This document shows, in pieces, positions 1 through 6,789 of a stretch of 64,000 bases of DNA. The stretch spans positions 1 to 64,000 of the forward strand of contig WYCU01000006.1 of assembly GCA_016617495.1 (NCBI GenBank). Direction: 5' to 3'. Below the pieces are notes generated by a model. It was not told the origin of the DNA, made no database searches, and worked only from the letters and a program-made list of their open reading frames with translations. The DNA comes from Azonexaceae bacterium s22 (GTDB taxonomy: Bacteria; Pseudomonadota; Gammaproteobacteria; Burkholderiales; Rhodocyclaceae). Position numbers and translations under genes: made by a program. How positions within the stretch are numbered: position 1 is the first letter of the stretch; each line of letters opens with the position of its first letter.

Positions 1-67
1 CCGTGAAACGAAACCGCGCCGATGATATTGCACACCTCGTGTGAGAAAGTAGGTCATCGCCAGGCTC
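1..67 (+). rRNA. rrf: 5S ribosomal RNA, 3' end (partial)
   Basis: The first bases match the 3' part of bacterial 5S rRNA: the CCGATGATA segment, the variable arm, then GTGTGAGAAAGTAGGTCATC and the closing CAGGCT helix strand. The gene begins before the window. It is followed at once by an intrinsic terminator, so this is the end of an rRNA operon. The exact 3' end is uncertain by a few bases. Confidence 0.9.
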
Positions 68-75
68 CCCATTCC

Positions 76-110
76 AAAGCCCCCTCAGCTAATACCTGCA
101 GGGGGCTTTG
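76..110 (+). terminator. rRNA operon terminator
   Basis: Perfect 10-base arms AAAGCCCCCT (76-85) and AGGGGGCTTT (100-109) enclose a 14-base loop and sit just after the 5S end. The 3' arm supplies the T-rich end, followed by GTCGTT. Confidence 0.88.
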
Positions 111-180
111 TCGTTCAAACATCCAATGATGAAACCAAATCAAGCAAACGTTAACTAGGGCTGTGTGATAAAATCTTTAG

Positions 181-279
181 TGGCGGGTCTCCCCGCATTG
201 CAGGGTGGTGAACCTGGTCAGGTCCGGAAGGAAGCAGCCACAGCCATTTACTGCAAGTGCCGGGGGTTAGGCTCGCCAT
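181..279 (+). ncRNA. ffs: Signal recognition particle 4.5S RNA (small bacterial SRP RNA)
   Basis: The hallmark SRP domain IV is present: GGTCAGGTCCGGAAGGAAGC at about 217-236, with the GGAA tetraloop and the internal loop that binds Ffh. The ends pair (TGGCGGGTC near 181 with GGCTCGCCA ending at 278), which gives a 4.5S-type hairpin of about 99 nt. A TAAAAT -10-like box lies at 169-174; no convincing -35 is seen. The product guides ribosomes translating membrane proteins. dnaX starts only about 27 bases downstream. Confidence 0.93.
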
Positions 280-305
280 TTTCGTTTACTTCATGTGTGG
301 GGCAC

Positions 306-1886
306 ATGAGTTATCAAGTTCTTGCGCGTAAGTGGCGGCCACGAAATTTCAGCAGCCTTGTAGGACAAGATCATGTGGTTCGCGCGCTTACTCATGCGCT
401 CGCCAATCAGCGATTGCACCACGCCTACCTATTTACTGGTACCAGAGGCGTTGGCAAGACGACTATTGCCCGCATTTTAGCCAAATCCCTTAACTGCCAG
501 ACCGGCGTGACGCCAACGCCGTGCGGTGTATGTGCCTCCTGTGTAGAAATTGACAGCGGACGCTTTGTCGACCTTTTAGAGGTAGATGCGGCCACCAATA
601 CGCGTGTTGATGAGATGCGCCAACTGCTGGAAAACGCAGTCTATGCACCGACTCGGGGCAGGTATAAGGTCTATGTTATTGACGAAGTTCACATGCTTTC
701 CAATTCGGCCTTCAATGCGATGCTGAAAACTTTGGAAGAGCCCCCCGAACACGTCAAATTCATTCTCGCGACCACTGACCCCCAGAAGATACCGGTAACG
801 GTTTTATCACGCTGTCTTCAGTTCAATCTGAAGCAAATGACGCCAGTGGCAATTGCTACGCACCTCGCTTCCGTTCTTTCTGCGGAAGAAATCGCGTTCG
901 AGGTTGGGGCGCTCGAATTGCTTGCGCAGGGGGCCAGCGGAAGTATGCGGGATGCGCTTTCGCTCCTTGATCAGGCGATTGCTCATGGCGGCGGGCGCGT
1001 TGAGGAACAATCACTCAGGGCAATGCTCGGTGTGGTTGATCAGAGTTTTCTTTTCGATATATTGCGCGCTCTCAGACAATCCAGCGCTGCCGAATTGCTT
1101 GGCATTGTCAGTGAAATTTCGTCCAGGAGTATTTCCTATGCGGCGGTACTTCAGGACCTTGCGAGCCTGCTGACACGTATCCAGATTACGCAATTGAGCA
1201 CTCACTTGGCGGATGAGCAGGCATCGATGGAAGAGCAACAAACCATCGCGCTCGCCAATGACATGACGCCAGAGTTTGTGCAGTTGGCTTATCAAATCGT
1301 CGTTCAGGGGCGGCATGAACTGCCTTTGGCGCCGGACGAGTATGCTGGCTTTGTAATGACATTGCTGCGCCTATACTGCTTTCGGCCGACGAGTGTCGGA
1401 GAGTTTGCCCGAAAGGCGCCAGTGTCCGCGAAACCCATACCGACTGCACCGGCCAAAAAGGAGCCGCCCAAGGCAGTTGCTGCAGAAAATCGGCAGGTTG
1501 ATGGGGGGATTCATGATTGGAACACGCTCGTTGATCGCATGCAGCTGAGCGGCTTGACGAAAACGCTTGCGCAGAATTGTGAACTTAGGGCGTTGACAGA
1601 AACCGAATGCGTTCTGCGTCTCGATCCGGGCGCTGTTCATCTCCAGATGAAGCCGGCGCCGGAACGTCTTGGACAGGCGCTGGCTGAGGTTCTGAAACGT
1701 CCGATAAAAATTCGTATCGAGGTGGATGTGACTGAAGGCGTCACGCCTGCCGAGGCGATAAGACAAGAAAAATTCGAAAAGCAGCAAAGTGCGGTTGCTG
1801 CGATAAATACTGATATTGCCGTACGGCAGATGATCGATACGCTGGATGCAACGATCATCGAGAATTCGATTAAACCTGTGGACTGA
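306..1886 (+). CDS. dnaX: DNA polymerase III subunit tau (clamp loader)
   Basis: The 526-residue protein is the AAA+ clamp-loader ATPase of the replicative polymerase. It has Walker A GTRGVGKT (45-52), a four-Cys zinc module (C64, C73, C76, C79) and the Walker B box DEVH (126-129), then a Pro/Ala/Lys-rich linker (about 375-400) and a C-terminal polymerase-binding domain. The ATG at 306 was chosen because the protein then begins [12 protein letters not shown] as in the family; a longer frame would run back through the SRP RNA. It heads the classic dnaX-ybaB-recR order. The linker has CAAAAAG rather than a full A-AAA-AAG slippery site, so programmed frameshifting to gamma is not supported. Confidence 0.95.
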   Translation: MSYQVLARKWRPRNFSSLVGQDHVVRALTHALANQRLHHAYLFTGTRGVGKTTIARILAKSLNCQTGVTPTPCGVCASCVEIDSGRFVDLLEVDAATNTRVDEMRQLLENAVYAPTRGRYKVYVIDEVHMLSNSAFNAMLKTLEEPPEHVKFILATTDPQKIPVTVLSRCLQFNLKQMTPVAIATHLASVLSAEEIAFEVGALELLAQGASGSMRDALSLLDQAIAHGGGRVEEQSLRAMLGVVDQSFLFDILRALRQSSAAELLGIVSEISSRSISYAAVLQDLASLLTRIQITQLSTHLADEQASMEEQQTIALANDMTPEFVQLAYQIVVQGRHELPLAPDEYAGFVMTLLRLYCFRPTSVGEFARKAPVSAKPIPTAPAKKEPPKAVAAENRQVDGGIHDWNTLVDRMQLSGLTKTLAQNCELRALTETECVLRLDPGAVHLQMKPAPERLGQALAEVLKRPIKIRIEVDVTEGVTPAEAIRQEKFEKQQSAVAAINTDIAVRQMIDTLDATIIENSIKPVD

Positions 1887-1900
1887 AAAGAGGTATTCCT

Positions 1901-2224
1901 ATGATGAAGGGTGGTCTTGCGGGCTTGATGAAACAAGCTCAGATGATGCAGGAAAATATGAAAAAGGCTCAGGAGCAACTGGCCGAGCTGGAGGTAGAAG
2001 GCCAGGCAGGGGCAGGCTTGCTCAAGGTTGTGATGACTTGTGGTCATGATGTACGCAGGGTCGCAATCGATCCCAGCATAATGGACGATCGCGAAATGCT
2101 GGAGGATCTGGTTGCAGCGGCTGTGAATGACGCGGTCAGGAAGGCCGAGGCAGTCACCAAGGAAAAGATGTCGGGATTTACCGCCGGCATGAATCTTCCC
2201 CCTGGATTCAAGCTGCCATTCTGA
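1901..2224 (+). CDS. ybaB: Nucleoid-associated protein, YbaB/EbfC family
   Basis: This 107-residue protein is the YbaB/EbfC type, a small dimeric DNA-binding protein made of helices packed on a beta sheet. The sequence shows the N-terminal Met/Gln/Lys-rich helix ([18 protein letters not shown]), the [18 protein letters not shown] strand region and the C-terminal [12 protein letters not shown] tail typical of the family. It lies 14 bases after dnaX and 2 bases before recR, so all three are probably one transcript. An AGAGG ribosome site precedes the ATG. Confidence 0.93.
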   Translation: MMKGGLAGLMKQAQMMQENMKKAQEQLAELEVEGQAGAGLLKVVMTCGHDVRRVAIDPSIMDDREMLEDLVAAAVNDAVRKAEAVTKEKMSGFTAGMNLPPGFKLPF

Positions 2225-2226
2225 CG

Positions 2227-2817
2227 ATGGGCAGTCTTTCATGCCTCGATCAGTTGATTGAGGCGCTTCGTTGTTTGCCTGGGATTGGCCCGAAATCAGC
2301 TCAGCGTCTTGCCTACCATTTATTGCAAAGGGATCGAGAGGGTGCTCAAAACTTGGCTAATGCCTTGAACCGGGCATTGGCCAACATCAGGCACTGTCAA
2401 AAATGCAATAATTTCTCAGACAGTGATGTTTGTGATCGTTGTCGATCACCGCATCGTGATCCAGGCTTGCTCTGCGTCGTCGAAACGCCGATCGACCTCG
2501 GCATGATGGAACAAACCCACGCCTACCACGGACTCTACTATGTCCTGATGGGGCGAATATCTCCGTTGGATGGGGTTGGCGCCAGAGAGCTGGCGTTGGA
2601 ACGTCTCGTTTCCAGAATTCAGGATGGCGTGGTTCGGGAGGTAATATTGGCCACCAATTTCACCAACGAAGGTGAAGCGACAGCCCATTATTTAAGCGAA
2701 CTGCTCAAAGATACGCCTGTAAAGTTGTCTCGCATCGCCAGAGGCGTGCCGGTAGGTGGTGAGCTGGAGTTTGTCGATCCCGGTACCTTGGCTCAAGCGA
2801 TGCGGGAGCGCAGATAG
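2227..2817 (+). CDS. recR: Recombination mediator protein RecR
   Basis: At 196 residues this matches the usual RecR length of about 200. It has a helix-hairpin-helix GIGPKSAQR (about 20-28), a C4 zinc finger (C57, C60, C69, C72) and a Toprim domain beginning [16 protein letters not shown] (about 81-96). RecR works with RecO and RecF to load RecA onto gapped DNA. It ends the dnaX-ybaB-recR operon; only 2 bases separate it from ybaB, suggesting coupled translation. Confidence 0.95.
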   Translation: MGSLSCLDQLIEALRCLPGIGPKSAQRLAYHLLQRDREGAQNLANALNRALANIRHCQKCNNFSDSDVCDRCRSPHRDPGLLCVVETPIDLGMMEQTHAYHGLYYVLMGRISPLDGVGARELALERLVSRIQDGVVREVILATNFTNEGEATAHYLSELLKDTPVKLSRIARGVPVGGELEFVDPGTLAQAMRERR

Positions 2818-2836
2818 TGCAATCGGTGACCACGGC

Positions 2837-2870
2837 TTTTATGCCGGGTTCCCTTGACGTATAATTTGGC
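2837..2870 (+). promoter_or_regulatory. Probable promoter of petABC
   Basis: A consensus -10 TATAAT is at 2860-2865, and a poor -35-like TTTTAT lies 17 bases upstream at 2837-2842. A TTGACG directly abuts the -10 and cannot be its -35. The box sits about 48 bases before the petA start, after recR ends. The call is based on position and the -10 only. Confidence 0.5.
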
Positions 2871-2912
2871 GTTTATTTTTTATCCCAATCAATTCCGTTA
2901 GGGGTCAGCGTT

Positions 2913-3509
2913 ATGAGCAATCAAGGAAAGATGGACTGCGGTCGGCGGCGTTTGATCGTCGCAACCGCAGCCGTTGGCGGTGTGGGTGCGGTGGGCGCAC
3001 TCGTGCCGTTCGTCTCCAGCTTGCTTCCGTCCGAGCGTGCAAAAGCTGCAGGTGCGCCGGTAGAAGCGGATATCGGCAAGCTTCCGGCCGGCCAGATGAT
3101 GACCGTCGAATGGCGGGGCAAGCCGGTCTGGATCATCAATCGCACCAAGGAAATGCTCGACACGCTGCCCAAGCTGGACGACAAGGTTGCAGATCCGAAG
3201 TCTGAAAAGCCTCAGCAGCCAGCGTACGCTCAGAACGAACATCGTTCGATCAAGGCCGAATATATGGTCGTGGTCGGTATTTGCACGCACCTTGGCTGCT
3301 CCCCGTCTTCGAAGTTCAAGGCTGGCGCAGACGAAGGCATGCCCGCTGATTGGCTTGGCGGATTCCTCTGCCCCTGCCATGGTTCGACCTTCGATTTGGC
3401 CGGCCGTGTGTTCAAGGCGAAGCCTGCGCCGACGAATCTCGAAGTGCCGCCACATTTCTATCTGTCCGATACCCGGATTCTGATCGGCGAAGACAAGAAG
3501 GGAGCTTAA
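2913..3509 (+). CDS. petA: Ubiquinol-cytochrome c reductase, Rieske iron-sulfur subunit
   Basis: The 198-residue Rieske subunit of cytochrome bc1 carries a twin-arginine type anchor (CGRRRLIVATAAVGG, residues 9-23) that stays as the single membrane helix. The cluster-binding boxes are CTHLGC (C124, H126, C129) and CPCHGS (C153, C155, H156), so all four 2Fe-2S ligands and the disulfide cysteines are present. It accepts one electron from ubiquinol at the Qo site and passes it to cytochrome c1. First gene of petABC; petB follows after 3 bases. Confidence 0.97.
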   Translation: MSNQGKMDCGRRRLIVATAAVGGVGAVGALVPFVSSLLPSERAKAAGAPVEADIGKLPAGQMMTVEWRGKPVWIINRTKEMLDTLPKLDDKVADPKSEKPQQPAYAQNEHRSIKAEYMVVVGICTHLGCSPSSKFKAGADEGMPADWLGGFLCPCHGSTFDLAGRVFKAKPAPTNLEVPPHFYLSDTRILIGEDKKGA

Positions 3510-3512
3510 GAA

Positions 3513-4814
3513 ATGGCTGCTGGAAATTTTGAAAAATACAAGTCCGACGGCTCCGTTGGCGGCAACGTTCTGGAGTGGGTCGACGCGCGCTTCCCTGCGA
3601 CGTCGATGTGGAAGGGCCATCTCTCCGAGTATTACGCACCGAAGAACTTTAACTTCTGGTATTTCTTCGGCTCTTTGGCACTTCTGGTGCTCGTGATCCA
3701 GATCGTCACCGGTATCTTCTTGGTGATGCACTACAAACCGGATGCATCTGTTAACGCCTATGGCGTACCTGTGGCTTTCGCTTCTGTGGAATACATCATG
3801 CGTGATGTTCCGGGGGGCTGGATCATCCGCTACATGCACTCCACCGGCGCATCGGCCTTTTTCATTGTGGTTTATCTCCACATGTTCCGTGGTCTGCTCT
3901 ATGGTTCTTACCGTAAGCCGCGGGAATTGACTTGGCTGTTCGGTGTCGGCATCTTCCTTGTACTGATGGGTGAAGCCTTCTTTGGCTATCTGCTCCCGTG
4001 GGGTCAGATGTCCTTCTGGGGGGCCCAGGTGATCGTGAATCTGTTCTCCGCGATCCCCGTGATTGGTCCGGACTTGTCGATCATTATCCGTGGTGACTAC
4101 GTCGTTGGCGATGCCACGCTGAACCGCTTCTTCTCCTTCCACGTGATTGCCTTCCCGCTGATCCTTCTGGGTCTGGTGGCGGCGCACTTGCTGGCACTGC
4201 ACGAGACGGGTTCCAACAACCCGGATGGCATCGATATCAAGGAAAAGAAGGACGAAAACGGCATTCCGCTCGATGGCATCCCGTTCCATCCTTACTACAC
4301 CGTCAAGGATATTGTCGGCGTGGTTGTGTTCCTGATGGTGTTCTCCGCGGTGCTGTTCTTCGCACCGGAAGGTGGTGGCTATTTCCTCGAGACGCCGAAC
4401 TTCTATCCTGCCGATCCGCTGAAGACCCCGCCGCATATTGCACCGGTCTGGTACTTCACCCCGTTCTACTCGATCCTGCGCGCGATGGTCTGGAACTTCT
4501 TTGGTCTTGATGCCAAGTTCTGGGGTGTGGTTGCGATGGGCGCTTCCGTCGTCATCTTCGCCTTCCTGCCCTGGCTGGATCGTAGCCCGGTTCGCTCCAT
4601 CCGCTATCGTGGCCCGATCTACAAAACCATGCTGACCATTTTCGTGATCTGCTTCCTGATCCTCGGTTATCTCGGCACGCTGTCGCCCTTCCCGCTAGGT
4701 GAAGTGGTTTCCCAGATTTGCACGGTGTTCTACTTCGGCTTCTTCCTGGGTATGCCGTGGTGGTCGCGCATGGATAAGTTCAAGCCGGTTCCAGACCGCG
4801 TCACGATGAAATAA
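3513..4814 (+). CDS. petB: Cytochrome b of the bc1 complex
   Basis: The 433-residue integral membrane protein has about eight hydrophobic helices and holds the two b hemes and both quinone sites. Seen in sequence: the heme-binding His pairs in MHSTGASAFFIVVYLHMFRG and in the FFSFHVIAFPLILLGLVAAHLLALH helix, and the PEWY-equivalent region, which here reads APVWYFTPFYSILR. An N-terminal extension of about 30 residues precedes the first conserved segment. It lies between petA and petC in one operon. Confidence 0.97.
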   Translation: MAAGNFEKYKSDGSVGGNVLEWVDARFPATSMWKGHLSEYYAPKNFNFWYFFGSLALLVLVIQIVTGIFLVMHYKPDASVNAYGVPVAFASVEYIMRDVPGGWIIRYMHSTGASAFFIVVYLHMFRGLLYGSYRKPRELTWLFGVGIFLVLMGEAFFGYLLPWGQMSFWGAQVIVNLFSAIPVIGPDLSIIIRGDYVVGDATLNRFFSFHVIAFPLILLGLVAAHLLALHETGSNNPDGIDIKEKKDENGIPLDGIPFHPYYTVKDIVGVVVFLMVFSAVLFFAPEGGGYFLETPNFYPADPLKTPPHIAPVWYFTPFYSILRAMVWNFFGLDAKFWGVVAMGASVVIFAFLPWLDRSPVRSIRYRGPIYKTMLTIFVICFLILGYLGTLSPFPLGEVVSQICTVFYFGFFLGMPWWSRMDKFKPVPDRVTMK

Positions 4815-4827
4815 GGGGCTGCCTAAA

Positions 4828-5547
4828 ATGAAAAAATTTCTGATTGCCTTGCTTTTTACGCCTCTGCTGGCGCTGGCCAGCGGCGGGAGCGTTCATCTGG
4901 ACAAGTGGCCGGGTAGCGTTTCCGACAAGGCTTCCTTGCAAAGTGGTGCCAAGCTGTTCGTGAACTACTGCTTGAACTGCCACGGTGCATCGTACATGCG
5001 CTACAAGAACCTGACGGACCTCGGTCTTACAGAGGATCAGGTACGCGATAACCTGATGTTCACCTCTGACAAGATCGGTGGTTTGATGGCTGTTGCGGCA
5101 CGTTCCGATGAACAGAAGCTCTGGTTCGGTGCAACGCCGCCGGATCTGACGATCATCGCTCGTGCCCGTGGTGATGCTGGCGCCCCCAAGGCTGGTGCCG
5201 ACTGGCTCTACACCTACCTGCGTTCGTTCTACCAGGATGACAAGCGTCCGACTGGCTGGAATAACGTGATTTTCGAGAACGTCGGCATGCCGCATGTCTT
5301 GTGGCAGTTGCAGGGTATTCAAGTCCTTAACCATGAAACTCACAAGCTTGAGCTTGCTGTGCCCGGTCAGTTGAGCCCTGCCGAATATGACAAGGCCGTT
5401 TCCGACCTGGTGGGGTTCATGGTCTGGATGGGCGAGCCGCAGCAGGAGTTCCGCAAGACTCTGGGTGTTGGCGTTCTGGCCTTCCTGTTGTTGCTCTTCG
5501 TTGTGGCCTACGCCCTGAAGAAGGAATACTGGAAAGACATCCACTGA
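4828..5547 (+). CDS. petC: Cytochrome c1
   Basis: The 239-residue precursor has a signal peptide (MKKFLIALLFTPLLALASG), a CLNCHG heme c site (C48, C51, H52), a likely axial Met in the NVGMPHVLW segment, and a C-terminal membrane anchor (LGVGVLAFLLLLFVVAYAL) followed by KKEYWKDIH. It takes electrons from the Rieske centre and gives them to a soluble or membrane cytochrome c. Third gene of petABC, 13 bases after petB. Confidence 0.97.
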   Translation: MKKFLIALLFTPLLALASGGSVHLDKWPGSVSDKASLQSGAKLFVNYCLNCHGASYMRYKNLTDLGLTEDQVRDNLMFTSDKIGGLMAVAARSDEQKLWFGATPPDLTIIARARGDAGAPKAGADWLYTYLRSFYQDDKRPTGWNNVIFENVGMPHVLWQLQGIQVLNHETHKLELAVPGQLSPAEYDKAVSDLVGFMVWMGEPQQEFRKTLGVGVLAFLLLLFVVAYALKKEYWKDIH

Positions 5548-5566
5548 TCCTGCTTGGATCGGTTAA

Positions 5567-5604
5567 CGGCATCGTGGCGTCGGGACACCCGGCGCCCGAT
5601 GCCG
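5567..5604 (+). terminator. Strong hairpin between petC and sspA
   Basis: Arms CGGCATCG (5567-5574) and CGATGCCG (5597-5604) enclose further pairing GGCG...CGCC and CGGG-ACA-CCCG. No T-tract follows, so it may be a weak terminator or an mRNA 3'-protecting hairpin that sets the ratio of petABC to sspAB transcripts. Confidence 0.5.
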
Positions 5605-5629
5605 AATCTCATTTATTGGGTAAGCAAAC

Positions 5630-6226
5630 ATGATGAATCTTTACTCGGGCACGACCTGCCCGTTCAGTCATCGGTGCCGCATTGTTCTGTTCGAAAAGGG
5701 CATGGACTTTCAGGTCATCGACGTCGACATGTTCAACAAGCCTGAGGATTTGGCAGCAATCAATCCGCACAACCGCGTCCCCGTTTTAGTCGAGCGGGAT
5801 TTGGTGCTTTTTGAACCGAACATCATCAATGAATACATCGATGAGCGCTTCCCGCATCCTCAGCTAATGCCGCCTGATCCGATCATGCGTGCGCGCGCGC
5901 GGCAATTGTTGGTGGGCATGGAACGTGAAATCTTCTCGTTCATGGAAGTCATCGAAAAGAATGGAAAAACTGCGGACAAGGCTCGCCAGGAAATTCGCGC
6001 GCGTTTGACCGAAATCGTGCCGATCTTCAGCAAGCAGAAATTCATGCTGGGCGATGAGTTTTCCATGCTGGACGTCGCGATTGCGCCGTTGCTGTGGCGA
6101 CTCGATCACTACGGCATTGACCTTGGCAAGGCTGCTGCACCCTTGATGAAATACGCGGAGCGGATCTTTAGCCGTCAAGGCTTCATCGATGCGTTGACCC
6201 CCTCTGAAAAGGCGATGCGCAAGTAA
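5630..6226 (+). CDS. sspA: Stringent starvation protein A homolog (GST fold)
   Basis: The 198-residue protein has an N-terminal thioredoxin-like domain (YSGTTCPFSHRCRIVLFEKG, with the VPVLVERDLVLFEPNIINEYID segment) and a C-terminal helical GST domain. SspA proteins bind RNA polymerase holoenzyme and act in stationary phase rather than as transferases. A start three bases later (5633) is equally possible. It overlaps sspB by one base, and the petABC-sspAB order is common in beta- and gammaproteobacteria. Confidence 0.93.
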   Translation: MMNLYSGTTCPFSHRCRIVLFEKGMDFQVIDVDMFNKPEDLAAINPHNRVPVLVERDLVLFEPNIINEYIDERFPHPQLMPPDPIMRARARQLLVGMEREIFSFMEVIEKNGKTADKARQEIRARLTEIVPIFSKQKFMLGDEFSMLDVAIAPLLWRLDHYGIDLGKAAAPLMKYAERIFSRQGFIDALTPSEKAMRK

Positions 6227-6660
6227 TGTCGCTGCCGTCCACCAAGCCGTATTTGCTTCGGGCCATCTGGGAATGGTGTTGCGATAACGCATTCACGCCA
6301 TACGTATCGGTTCAGGTGGATGGCCGAACGATGGTGCCTCGAGAATTCGTGCGCGATGGTCAGATCGTTCTCAATATCGGACCGGGTGCGACCAACCGCC
6401 TGAAAATCGGCAATGAATTGATCGAATTTCAGGCGCGTTTTGGTGGTGTAGCGCGGGAGTTGTCCGTTCCTGTGGCCCAGGTGTTGGCGATCTACGCACG
6501 GGAAAACGGTGCTGGTATGGCCTTTGAACTCGAGGAGGACAGGGCTTTTGACGAGGCCACAGAGGTTGTGGAAGACCCATCGCTCAGCGGTAAGCCATCG
6601 GACGACGATGACCCACCACGCCCAGAAGGAGGGCGCCCAAAGCTCCAGCGCATCAAATAG
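6226..6660 (+). CDS. sspB: ClpXP adaptor protein SspB
   Basis: The 144-residue SspB delivers ssrA-tagged peptides to the ClpXP protease. The N-terminal substrate-binding domain is recognisable (STKPYLLRAIWEWCCDNAFTPY, then GQIVLNIGPGATNRLKIGN and FQARFGGVARELSVPVAQVLAIYARENG). A flexible acidic linker follows, and the tail GRPKLQRIK resembles the ClpX-binding peptide. Its ATG shares one base with the sspA stop (TAATG), so the two are translationally coupled. Confidence 0.93.
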   Translation: MSLPSTKPYLLRAIWEWCCDNAFTPYVSVQVDGRTMVPREFVRDGQIVLNIGPGATNRLKIGNELIEFQARFGGVARELSVPVAQVLAIYARENGAGMAFELEEDRAFDEATEVVEDPSLSGKPSDDDDPPRPEGGRPKLQRIK

Positions 6661-6688
6661 GTACGCTGTAGAGTCTGGATGCACCATT

Positions 6689-6720
6689 AAAGGGAGAAAG
6701 CGAAAGTTTTCTCCCTTTTT
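6689..6720 (+). terminator. Terminator of sspAB
   Basis: AAAGGGAGAAA (6689-6699) pairs with TTTCTCCCTTT (6708-6718), and the T run extends to 6720. It lies 28 bases after the sspB stop and isolates the nitrate cluster from upstream transcription. Confidence 0.9.
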
Positions 6721-6748
6721 GTTGCCCCAATATCGCGATTTCCCGTGA

Positions 6749-6764
6749 TGGCACGGCTGTTGCT
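6749..6764 (+). promoter_or_regulatory. Sigma54 promoter of nasA
   Basis: TGGCACGGCTGTTGCT is an exact -24/-12 element (TGGCAC-N5-TTGCW), with GG at 6750-6751 and GC at 6762-6763. Transcription would start near 6775, leaving a leader of about 15 bases with the GAGAGGAAAAG ribosome site. A half-site TGCACC at 6680-6685 could belong to an NtrC site. This promoter argues for the nasA start at 6790 and against an in-frame ATG upstream of it. Confidence 0.88.
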
Positions 6765-6789
6765 CTCGGGCTTGCCGAGAGGAAAAGTC

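Noticed and set aside
1453-1462. Possible programmed -1 frameshift in dnaX to give gamma
   Set aside because: The site reads GCC-AAA-AAG, not A-AAA-AAG, and the -1 frame has no nearby stop, so no gamma-like product is predicted.
2898-4436. A 512-codon minus-strand frame opposite petA-petB
   Set aside because: Pure antisense of conserved bc1 genes; His/Arg-rich shadow composition and no ribosome site.
6745-6789. An upstream in-frame ATG for nasA at 6745
   Set aside because: That stretch contains the sigma54 promoter and would be untranscribed; the ATG at 6790 has a good ribosome site and gives the standard N-terminus.
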